The notes under the pieces: generated by a model | The model's database searches: none | What the model was told of the DNA's origin: nothing | The model's input: the letters and a program-made list of their open reading frames with translations, nothing else | Made by a program: the position numbers and the translations under genes | Origin: JBGPFS01 sp041483455 | GTDB taxonomy: Bacteria > Chloroflexota > Limnocylindria > Limnocylindrales > CSP1-4 | Assembly (NCBI GenBank): GCA_041483455.1 | Contig: JBGPFS010000014.1 | Span: 1-23,592, forward strand | Length of the DNA: 23,592 nt | Reading direction: 5' to 3' | Part shown: piece after piece, positions 17,799 through 23,592 of the stretch | Numbering within the stretch: position 1 is the stretch's first letter | Layout of the letters: each line of letters starts with the position of its first letter

Positions 17799-19093
17799 CG
17801 GCGCGGCTCGCGCCGGCCGCCGGAGCCCGGGGGGCAGCCGGGCCGGCGGTCCCGAGCCCGGCACCCACATGGTGGGTGCGGCCGGGGCTCGAGATTCGCG
17901 ATGGCCGGCTCTTCGTGGCCGGCCGCGACGCCGAGGCCCTGGCCCGGGCCGGCGGCACGCCGCTCTTCGTCTATGACGTGGAGCGGGTCGCCGAGAATGC
18001 CCGGCGGATCCACCGGGCGATGGAACGGGCCGGCGTCGACCACCGCCTTAGGTTCGCCCTCAAGTCGAACCGCGAGCCGGAGATCCTCGAGCGGCTGCGC
18101 TCGCTCGACCGCCCGGGCGCTCCCGGCAGCGTCGGGATCGATGCCTGCTCGCCGGGCGAGGTCCTCCACGCCCTCGCGAGCGGCTGGGGCGCCGAGGAGA
18201 TCAGCTTCACCGGCACGAACGTCTCGGAGCGCGACCTGGACGTCATCCTGCCGACGGGCGTCCACCTCAATCTCGATGCGATCAGCCAGCTCGAGCGGGT
18301 CGGGCGGCGGGCGCCCGGCAGCACGGTCGGGATCCGGCTCAACCCCGGGGTCGGGGCCGGCTATCACGAAGGGCTCGAATACAGCGGCGACCGGCCGACG
18401 AAGTTCGGGATCTACGAGGACCGACTCGACGAGGCGCTCGAGGTCGCGGCCCGTCATCGGCTCACGATCGACACCCTCCACTTCCATGCCGGCTCGGGCT
18501 GGCTCGGCGACGGGCTGGTGGCCTTCGAGGCGGCGCTCGCGGTGGCCGTCCGCCTCGCGGAGCGCCTCATCGCCGTCGGCTGCCCGATCCGCGAGCTCAA
18601 CGTCGGCGGCGGGCTCGGCGCGCCGGCCCGCGAAGACGAGCCGCCGATCGACCTCGACGCCTACGCCGCCGTCCTCGCCCGCCGCCTCGGCCCGCTCGGT
18701 GTGACCGCCGGGCTCGAGCCGGGCGACTACCTGGTCAAGGACAGCGCGATCCTCCTGGGCGAGGTCGTGACGATCGAGCGACGACGGGACGTCACGTTCG
18801 TCGGGCTGGACCTCGGCTGGAACGTGATCGTCTCGTACTTCGCCTACCGCTACGCTCAGGAGCTCGTCGTCTGCCGGGCCGCGGACGCGGAGCGGACGGA
18901 GCTCGTGACCGTCGCCGGCCACATCAACGAGGCGGGCGACCTGTTCGCGGAGGACTACCCACTGCCGCCCGTCGCCGAGGGCGACATCGTGGCGATCCTC
19001 AACTCCGGCGGATACGAGCAGGCGATGAGCATGACCCACTGCCTCCGGCCGCTCGCCGGGGCGCTCTTCCTCGACCGCGCCTCCGTGGGCTGA
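17795..19093 (+). CDS. Divergent LysA-like PLP (fold-III) decarboxylase
   Basis: A 432-residue fold-type III (alanine racemase-like barrel) enzyme resembling diaminopimelate decarboxylase. Seen are the PLP Lys90 in FALKSNREPEI, GIDACSPGEV, KFGIYED, HFHAGSGW and NVGGGLG. Three signature sites differ from LysA/ornithine decarboxylase. The EPGR motif reads LEPGDYLVKD, with Asp311 instead of Arg. The CESxD motif reads INEAGD, with Asn378 in place of the catalytic Cys. The YN-containing end reads MTHCLRP. Substrate specificity is therefore probably not meso-diaminopimelate, and lysA should not be assigned. Carboxynorspermidine decarboxylases also carry an acidic residue in EPG(E), so a polyamine-like or other amino-acid substrate is conceivable. 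ATG overlaps the DUF2277 stop; its own stop overlaps fdhD (TGATG). Confidence 0.8.
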   Translation: MTARLAPAAGARGAAGPAVPSPAPTWWVRPGLEIRDGRLFVAGRDAEALARAGGTPLFVYDVERVAENARRIHRAMERAGVDHRLRFALKSNREPEILERLRSLDRPGAPGSVGIDACSPGEVLHALASGWGAEEISFTGTNVSERDLDVILPTGVHLNLDAISQLERVGRRAPGSTVGIRLNPGVGAGYHEGLEYSGDRPTKFGIYEDRLDEALEVAARHRLTIDTLHFHAGSGWLGDGLVAFEAALAVAVRLAERLIAVGCPIRELNVGGGLGAPAREDEPPIDLDAYAAVLARRLGPLGVTAGLEPGDYLVKDSAILLGEVVTIERRRDVTFVGLDLGWNVIVSYFAYRYAQELVVCRAADAERTELVTVAGHINEAGDLFAEDYPLPPVAEGDIVAILNSGGYEQAMSMTHCLRPLAGALFLDRASVG

Positions 19094-19959
19094 TGGACGC
19101 CGGGACCCCGGACGACCGTCCCGACCCGCCGATCCGCCATGTGACGACGGCCCGGATCGTCGCCGTTCGGGGCGATCGGGTCGAGGTCCGCGACGACACG
19201 CTCGTGGGGGAGGAGCCGCTCGAGATCCGGGCGGCGGGACCCGGCCAGGAGCCGGTGCCCGTGGCCGTGACGATGCGGACGCCTGGCTCGGAGGCGGAGC
19301 TCGCCGTCGGCTTCCTGCGCACCGAGGGCCTGATCGGCGACGGCGACGTGCTGGCGGTCGAGCTCGGCGATCCGGGGTCGCTCGCCCGGCCCGACGACAC
19401 GGCGATCGTCCGGCTTCGCCGGCCGTTCGACGCTTCGCTCGTCGCCGAGCGTCACTTCGTCGCGACCGCCAGCTGCGGGATCTGCGGCAAGGCGAGCCTC
19501 GACGAGATCGCCATCCGCTGCGATCCGATCCCCCCGGGTCCGACGCTGCCGCGCGCGGCCCTGCTCGGGCTGCCGCCGACGCTGCGGGCCGCCCAGGCGG
19601 TCTTCGAGAAGACCGGTGGGCTCCATGCCGCCGGGTTGTTCGAGCCGGACGGTCGGCTCGTCGCGACCCGCGAGGACATCGGCCGCCACAACGCGCTCGA
19701 CAAGCTCGTCGGCTGGGCCGTGCTGGCCGGCCGGACGCCCCTCCACGGGCACGTCCTGCTGGTCAGCGGACGGGTCAGCCTGGAGATCGTCCAGAAGGCG
19801 GCCGTCGCCGGCATCCCGATCGTCTGCGCCGTCTCGGCGCCGTCGGACCTGGCGGTCGAGGCGGCCGAGCGGTTCGGTCAGACGCTGGTGGGCTTCCTGC
19901 GCGGCGACGGCTTCAACGTCTACGCCGGCGCGGAACGGATCGAGCTGGAGCGGACCTGA
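19093..19959 (+). CDS. fdhD: Formate dehydrogenase sulfurtransferase FdhD
   Basis: A 288-residue FdhD. It carries sulfur from a cysteine desulfurase to the bis-MGD molybdenum (or tungsten) cofactor, which is needed for formate dehydrogenase activity. The catalytic CxxC is Cys128-Cys131 in ASCGICG. Other conserved blocks are TPGSEAELAVGFLRTEG, KTGGLHAAGLF, REDIGRHNALDKLVG, GRVSLEIVQKAA, and the cofactor-binding end APSDLAVEAAERFGQTLVGFLRG. ATG 19093 uses the last base of the upstream stop, so it is coupled to the PLP enzyme. It faces the diaphorase/Fe-S operon. Its presence implies an FdhD-dependent molybdoenzyme in the genome, but no such catalytic subunit is encoded in this window. Confidence 0.96.
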   Translation: MDAGTPDDRPDPPIRHVTTARIVAVRGDRVEVRDDTLVGEEPLEIRAAGPGQEPVPVAVTMRTPGSEAELAVGFLRTEGLIGDGDVLAVELGDPGSLARPDDTAIVRLRRPFDASLVAERHFVATASCGICGKASLDEIAIRCDPIPPGPTLPRAALLGLPPTLRAAQAVFEKTGGLHAAGLFEPDGRLVATREDIGRHNALDKLVGWAVLAGRTPLHGHVLLVSGRVSLEIVQKAAVAGIPIVCAVSAPSDLAVEAAERFGQTLVGFLRGDGFNVYAGAERIELERT

Positions 19960-19983
19960 GCGTCAGGTCCCATGGGCGGGGGG

Positions 19984-20193
19984 TCAGTGCGCCCGCGGCT
20001 CACCCGGATGGTTCGTCCAGGCCCGGTACAGGAGCGAACCGCCCAGGACGATGACCAGGGCCGGCCAGACCATGTCCCAGTCGATCTCAGCCATCTGGAT
20101 CCCGAACGTATTGCGGAGCAGGTAGTAGCCACCGACGAGCAGCAGGACCAGCCCGAAGACCAGTCCCCCGACATCCAACCGGCGAGCGTCCAT
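19984..20193 (-). CDS. Small two-TM protein (LiaI/LiaF-like TM region)
   Basis: A 69-residue protein: MDARRLDVGGL leads into TM1 (about 9-26, LVFGLVLLLVGGYYLL), then a short loop (NTFGIQMAEIDWDMVWP) and TM2 (about 44-57, ALVIVLGGSLLY), ending in a short hydrophilic tail. The VGGLVFGLVLLLVGGYYLLRNTFG and W.MVWPALVIVLGG patterns match the LiaI-LiaF-like transmembrane region (DUF5668). Such proteins are often linked to envelope-stress sensing, but standalone copies have no set role. The start is supported by AGGGAGAGG just upstream of ATG. It follows the Fe-S subunit by 98 nt across a hairpin, so it may have its own promoter. It converges with fdhD across 24 nt. Confidence 0.82.
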   Translation of the reverse strand: MDARRLDVGGLVFGLVLLLVGGYYLLRNTFGIQMAEIDWDMVWPALVIVLGGSLLYRAWTNHPGEPRAH

Positions 20194-20209
20194 CTCTGAC
20201 CTCTCCCTA

Positions 20210-20229
20210 CTTCGGGACGCCCCCCGAAG
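20210..20229 (-). terminator. Possible hairpin after the Fe-S subunit gene
   Basis: CTTCGGG (20210-20216), a 6-base loop, and CCCGAAG (20223-20229) form a 7-bp stem in the 98-nt gap between the Fe-S subunit and the small membrane protein. No T-run follows, so it is a weak terminator or attenuator candidate. Confidence 0.35.
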
Positions 20230-20291
20230 CGTCGACGGTCGCGTTGTCGCCGGGCAAGGGCCGGATGTCACGGGGCCGGCCCGTCGGCGCG

Positions 20292-21296
20292 TCAGCGCTC
20301 GCGGCTCTGGACGAAGGCGAAGCCGAACCGACCCTTGACGCACAGGTGCCCGTCGGTGACCGACGAGTCGAGCGGCGAGCTGACCTTGACGATCTCGTTG
20401 TCCTGGACGTGGAGACTGAGCGTGCAGCCAACCCCGCAGTACGGACAGATCGTGTCGGTGACGGTCTGGGCGCTCTCGTCCCAGGTCCCCGCTGCCCGCA
20501 TCTCGTGTTCGGAGCGGAACATCAGGGCGCCCGTCGGGCAGACCCCGATGCAGTTGCCGCAGTAGACGCAGGCCGAATCGGGCAGACCCACGTTCCACTC
20601 GGTCGAGATCCGGGCGTCGAAGCCGCGCCCGGCGACCGCGATCGCGAACGTGTTCTGGGCGTCGACGCCGCAGGCCTCCACGCACTTGTAGCAGAGGATG
20701 CAGCGGCTGTAGTCGCGAACGTAGAGCTCGTTGTCGATCTTGACCGGCTGGCCGACCGTGGCGGCCGCCGGCTCTCCCGCCGGGGCGTGGTGGTGGCCGG
20801 CCTCGCGCGCGTCGCGCTCCTCCGCGATCGCCGGCCGGGCGGCGGGCCCGAAGCGGGCCGGGTCGGCCGCGTAGCGCTCGGCGTAGGCGGCGATCGAGCC
20901 GTCCGGGGTCGCGGGGCCGGCGAGCCCCACCTCGACCGACGAGCCGAGCAGCTCCAGGACGAGTCGGCGCGAATGGCGCACCCGCTCGGAATCGGTCTGG
21001 ATCTCCATCCCGGCCTCGACCTTCCGGGAGCAGGCCGGGGCGAGCGCGCGCGCGCCGGCGACCTCGACCACGCAGACCCGGCAGACGTTGACGGGCGCGA
21101 GGTTCTCGGCGTAGCACAGGGTCGGCGTCTCGATCCCCTCGGCCCGGCAGGCGTCGAGGATCGTCGAGCCGGCCGGGGCGCTCACGATCCGGCCGTCGAT
21201 CGTCAGCTCGACGGCCTCGACCGGCGGCGCGGGCGGAGCCTCCGGGACGCGGCTCGGACGGGCCGGCGGGTCGAACAGGATCGGGTCGACGGTCAC
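20292..21296 (-). CDS. Truncated FdhA/NuoG-like iron-sulfur subunit lacking a catalytic domain
   Basis: A 334-residue electron-transfer subunit. Residues about 28-95 are a plant-type ferredoxin fold with [2Fe-2S] ligands Cys61, Cys72, Cys75 and Cys89. Two [4Fe-4S] sets follow: Cys199/202/205 with Cys209, and Cys243/246/249 with Cys253 (CVYCGNCIGVCP). Then comes the Mo-bisPGD Fe4S4 motif, Cys284/287/291 and Cys319 (ICPYCGVGC...GHLCVKGRFGF). It ends 15 residues after Cys319, where a formate dehydrogenase alpha subunit would continue for 500 or more residues of molybdopterin domain. No Cys lies between 89 and 199, so the His-Cys3 cluster of NuoG/FdsA is absent; a HHH run sits at 168-170. GTG 21296 overlaps the upstream stop (GTGA). 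Reading through the final UGA would add only seven residues before another stop. Confidence 0.85.
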   Translation of the reverse strand: MTVDPILFDPPARPSRVPEAPPAPPVEAVELTIDGRIVSAPAGSTILDACRAEGIETPTLCYAENLAPVNVCRVCVVEVAGARALAPACSRKVEAGMEIQTDSERVRHSRRLVLELLGSSVEVGLAGPATPDGSIAAYAERYAADPARFGPAARPAIAEERDAREAGHHHAPAGEPAAATVGQPVKIDNELYVRDYSRCILCYKCVEACGVDAQNTFAIAVAGRGFDARISTEWNVGLPDSACVYCGNCIGVCPTGALMFRSEHEMRAAGTWDESAQTVTDTICPYCGVGCTLSLHVQDNEIVKVSSPLDSSVTDGHLCVKGRFGFAFVQSRER

Positions 21297-23203
21297 AGCG
21301 CCACCAGCCCGGGCAGCCGCAGGGCGCTCTCGATCGCGCCGCTCGCGGTCTGGCCCAGACCGCAGATCGAGGCGTCGCGCATCGCCCGCCCGAGGTCCCG
21401 CAGGAGCGCGAGCTCGTCGTCGACCGACCCGTTCGGCCGGCCGACGGCCAGCCGGGCGAGGATCTCCTCCTGGCGAACGGTGCCGACCCGGCAGGGGACG
21501 CACTGCCCGCACGACTCGTCGCGGAAGAACGCCGCGATCCGGCGAAGCGTCCCGACCAGGTCGGCGGTCTCGTCGAAAACCAGCACGACGCCAGAGCCGA
21601 GGCTCGCGCCGATCGCCCGGGTCCCCTCGAACGTGAGCGGGGTGTCGAGCGCCTCCGGGCCGACGAAGGTGCCGGCCGCCCCGCCGACCAGGATCGTCCG
21701 GATCGCCCGGCCGCCGGGCACGCCGCCGGCGAGCTCGACGAGGTCGCCCAGGGTCGCCCCGAACGGGACCTCGTAGACGCCCGGTCGGGCCACGTGGCCG
21801 GACAGGCAGAAGAGCTTCGGGCCGGCCGAGCCCTCGGTCCCGATCGCGGCGAATGCCGCGCCGCCCTCGAGGACGATCGCCGGCACGTTGACCAGCGTCT
21901 CGACGTTGTTGATGGTCGTCGGCTTGCCGAACAGGCCGACCTCGACCGGGAACGGCGGCTTGTTTCGGGGCTCGCCGCGGCGGCCCTCGATCGATTCGAA
22001 GAGCGCGGTCTCCTCGCCGCAGATGTAGGCGCCGGCCCCGCGCCGGAGCTCGATCTCGAAGGCGAAGCCCGAGCCGGCGACGGAGGCGCCGAGGAGGCCG
22101 GCTGCCCGGGCCGCCGCGATGGCGCCGCAGAGGCGTGCCTCCGCGAGGGGATACTCGCCGCGAACGTACAGGAAGCCGCGCTCGGCGCCGGTCGCGAATC
22201 CGGCGATCGTCATCGCCTCGACGAGCCCGAACGGATCCTCTTCGAGGAGCAGCCGGTCCTTGAACGTGCCCGGCTCGGACTCGTCGGCGTTGCAGACCAG
22301 GTAGTGCGGCCGGGTCGCCTGGGCGGCGACGGCGGCCCATTTCCGGCCCGTCGGGAACGCGGCGCCGCCGCGGCCGACGAGCTTCGCGGCCGCGACCTCA
22401 TCGATGACGGCTGCCGGTCCCATCTCGAGGGCGCGGGCCAGGGCCCGGTAGCCCCCGTGGGCGCGGTAGTCGTCGAGGCTGGTCGGGTCGACCCGGCCGA
22501 TCCGGGCGAGCAGCCGGAGGCCGTCGTCACCGGCCTGCGGGACCGAGCGACGGAGCCGGTCGAGGCGCTGGCGCGAGGGGGTCGTGGGATCCTCGGGCGG
22601 TGCGGAGCGCCCGTTCGAGGCGGCCGAATCGAGCCGACCGGCGACCACGGCGGCGTCGACCGGGCCGACCGCGAAGCGTTCCGGCGCGGCGCCGGCGATC
22701 GTGAAGAGCGCCGCCGGCGCTCGCTCGCACTGGCCCAGGCAGGGGCTCCGGAGCCAGGTCGCCCGACCGTCCAGGGTCGGCTCGCCGGCCGGTCCCAGCC
22801 CGCGCTCGAGATCGGCGCACAGCTCCTCCGCGCCCGCCAGCCGGCAGGCGATGTCGTCGCAGACATGGGCGACCGCCGCCGGCCGTGGGGTCGTCGCCAG
22901 GAGCGTGTAGAACGTGGCGACGCCGTAGGCCTCGGCGGGCGGGATCGTCAGCCGCCGGCAGACGTAGCCGAGCGCGGGCTGGCTGATGAGCCCGATCCGG
23001 TCCTGGAGCGCATGGAGGGCCGGCAGCAGGAGGTCCCGGTGGCCGCGCGCCTCGTGGCCGCCCCGGGCGATGTGGCCGTCGGCCGCGGTCCGCGGTCCGC
23101 CGTGCCAGCCGCTCTCCGGCGGCCCGACGATCGGGGAGACGACCGCGTCGACCGCCTCCCGTTCCGCCGGGGACGCGAGCGGTGCGACGACGTGGAGATC
23201 CAT
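21293..23203 (-). CDS. NuoE-NuoF fusion (NADH-binding diaphorase subunit)
   Basis: A 636-residue fusion. The N-part (about 50-190) is the NuoE-like thioredoxin fold, with [2Fe-2S] ligands Cys115 and Cys120 (HVCDDIAC) and Cys155 and Cys159 (SPCLGQC). The C-part (about 235-636) is NuoF-like. It has GRGGAAFPTGRKW and CNADESEPGTFKDR for FMN/NADH binding, GAGAYICGEETALFESIEG, and a [4Fe-4S] set at Cys565/568/571 and Cys614. It resembles beta/gamma subunits of NAD-dependent formate dehydrogenases or the diaphorase of NAD-linked hydrogenases, rather than complex I, because no other nuo genes are present. It should pass electrons between NAD(H) and the co-encoded Fe-S subunit. ATG 23203 is preceded by TACACT exactly seven bases upstream with GGGACA 18 bases before that, a likely leaderless promoter. 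Confidence 0.92.
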   Translation of the reverse strand: MDLHVVAPLASPAEREAVDAVVSPIVGPPESGWHGGPRTAADGHIARGGHEARGHRDLLLPALHALQDRIGLISQPALGYVCRRLTIPPAEAYGVATFYTLLATTPRPAAVAHVCDDIACRLAGAEELCADLERGLGPAGEPTLDGRATWLRSPCLGQCERAPAALFTIAGAAPERFAVGPVDAAVVAGRLDSAASNGRSAPPEDPTTPSRQRLDRLRRSVPQAGDDGLRLLARIGRVDPTSLDDYRAHGGYRALARALEMGPAAVIDEVAAAKLVGRGGAAFPTGRKWAAVAAQATRPHYLVCNADESEPGTFKDRLLLEEDPFGLVEAMTIAGFATGAERGFLYVRGEYPLAEARLCGAIAAARAAGLLGASVAGSGFAFEIELRRGAGAYICGEETALFESIEGRRGEPRNKPPFPVEVGLFGKPTTINNVETLVNVPAIVLEGGAAFAAIGTEGSAGPKLFCLSGHVARPGVYEVPFGATLGDLVELAGGVPGGRAIRTILVGGAAGTFVGPEALDTPLTFEGTRAIGASLGSGVVLVFDETADLVGTLRRIAAFFRDESCGQCVPCRVGTVRQEEILARLAVGRPNGSVDDELALLRDLGRAMRDASICGLGQTASGAIESALRLPGLVAL

Positions 23204-23210
23204 CGTTCGC

Positions 23211-23240
23211 AGTGTAGGAGCCGGGCGGCCGCGCTGTCCC
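23211..23240 (-). promoter_or_regulatory. Putative promoter of the diaphorase operon (GGGACA-18-TACACT)
   Basis: On the minus strand TACACT (plus 23211-23216) lies seven bases before the ATG of the NuoE-NuoF fusion. GGGACA lies 18 bases further upstream (plus 23235-23240). The transcript would be leaderless. Confidence 0.45.
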
Positions 23241-23542
23241 GTTCCGGCGGTCCGGATCGGCCGCCGGCGCGAGTCGGTGTTCGCGAGCTGCGCCAGAACC
23301 TGTCCGTCTACCTCCGGCGAGTGAAGGACGGCGAGTCCCTCGAGGTCACCGAGCACGGCGTCCCGGTCGCCCGCCTCGAACCGCGCCGCACCGCCCGGAT
23401 GCCCATCCTCGACCGGCTGATCGCGGAAGGCCGGGCCACGCCGGCGACCCGGGACCACCGGGACCTGCCTCCGCCGCCCGAGATCCCGGGACGTCCGCTC
23501 TCTGAGATCCTCCGGGAGATGCGCGACGAGGACGACCGGTGA
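23234..23542 (+). CDS. Phd/YefM-type antitoxin
   Basis: The conserved body runs from VGVRELRQNLSVYLRRVKDG through ESLEVTEHGVPVARLEP, the DNA-binding half of 'prevent-host-death' antitoxins. A C-terminal toxin-wrapping tail follows (about 50 residues, including PILDRLIAEG and LSEILREMRDEDDR). It would repress its own operon and neutralise the PIN toxin encoded next. The start is unclear: no ATG, GTG or TTG lies in frame just before VGVREL. The boundary given uses an in-frame CTG (23234); the nearest canonical in-frame start is GTG 23192, which would run over the start of the divergent diaphorase gene. AGGAG at 23216-23220 lies between them. The TGA overlaps the toxin start (GTGA), normal for vapBC-type operons. 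Confidence 0.82.
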   Translation: MSRSGGPDRPPARVGVRELRQNLSVYLRRVKDGESLEVTEHGVPVARLEPRRTARMPILDRLIAEGRATPATRDHRDLPPPPEIPGRPLSEILREMRDEDDR

Positions 23543-23592
23543 CGAGGCTGTCGTACGTCGACGCATCCGCACTCGTCAAGGTGGCCGTCGCC
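23539..23592 (+). CDS. PIN-domain (VapC-like) toxin, N-terminal fragment
   Basis: GTG 23539 overlaps the antitoxin stop by four bases and reads MTRLSYVDASALVKVAVA to the window edge. The Y-V-D-A-S-A-L-V-K opening is the first strand of the PIN nuclease fold, with the first catalytic Asp at residue 8. It would be a Mg2+-dependent ribonuclease toxin inhibited by the adjacent Phd-type antitoxin. Only 18 residues are visible, so integrity of the remaining acidic residues is unknown. Confidence 0.75.
   Translation, partial: MTRLSYVDASALVKVAVA

Noticed and set aside
17795..19093. Canonical lysA assignment
   Set aside because: EPGR, CESxD and the C-terminal Tyr-Asn motif are all altered, so diaminopimelate decarboxylation is doubtful.
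20194..20291. Frameshifted remnant of a molybdopterin domain after the Fe-S subunit
   Set aside because: None of the three minus frames in the 98-nt gap gives a continuation resembling the FdhA sequence that normally follows GRFGF.
20268..20294. UGA ending the Fe-S subunit as a selenocysteine codon
   Set aside because: Readthrough adds only seven residues before another stop, and the position is well before the Sec/Cys site of formate dehydrogenases.
21293..23203. Complex I (nuo) operon fragment
   Set aside because: NuoE and NuoF are fused, the next gene has a formate-dehydrogenase-type Fe4S4 motif, and no membrane or other nuo subunits are present.

Overview
This is a GC-rich bacterial chromosome segment (about 70% G+C by eye) packed with short-spaced genes. 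Gene content and style suggest a monoderm, high-GC lineage such as Chloroflexota (possibly Limnocylindria-like). The pointers are a DUF2277 gene, an F420-type luciferase-like oxidoreductase, a NuoE-NuoF fusion beside a formate-dehydrogenase-type Fe-S subunit, a double zinc-ribbon protein, and several genes whose -10 box sits 6-7 nt before the start codon (leaderless style). The taxonomic call is inference. I see no rRNA, tRNA, insertion sequence, phage or CRISPR array.

Layout, left to right. 1-225 is the tail of a saccharopine-dehydrogenase-like enzyme. 302-2657 (minus) holds a flavin-binding PNPOx-fold protein and a CoA-acylating methylmalonate-semialdehyde dehydrogenase (mmsA). 2954-7116 (plus) is a MacAB-like export operon: adaptor, ATPase, permease and a DUF5666 membrane protein, the first three joined by 4-nt overlaps. 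7217-12482 (minus) is a methionine-synthase unit: metH, an LLM flavin oxidoreductase overlapping its end, then a TfoX-like protein. 12690-13250 is an unknown two-half beta-rich protein divergent from metH. 13315-14343 (minus) is an AlkA-like DNA glycosylase, divergent from a small lipoprotein (14368-14895); their -10 boxes share one TA step. 14953-16335 (minus) is tryptophanase, divergent from a DinB-fold protein (16370-16939). 17131-17496 is a TTG-start zinc-ribbon protein behind a structured leader and before a strong terminator hairpin.

17598-19959 (plus) is a tightly overlapped operon: DUF2277, a divergent PLP decarboxylase related to LysA but altered at its signature positions, and fdhD. 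Facing it, 19984-23203 (minus) carries a small two-TM protein and a two-gene NADH-diaphorase module: a NuoE-NuoF fusion, then an Fe-S subunit that looks like the N-terminal third of a formate dehydrogenase alpha subunit and stops just after the Mo-bisPGD-type [4Fe-4S] motif. No molybdopterin catalytic subunit lies in the window, although the maturation factor fdhD does. The right edge is a Phd-type antitoxin followed by the first codons of a PIN-domain (VapC) toxin.

The most unusual items are the diaphorase module without a catalytic subunit, the LysA-like enzyme with replaced signature residues, the recurrent leaderless promoter pattern with one shared bidirectional -10, the structured leader of the zinc-ribbon gene, and short in-frame tandem repeats expanding the N-termini of otherwise conserved enzymes.
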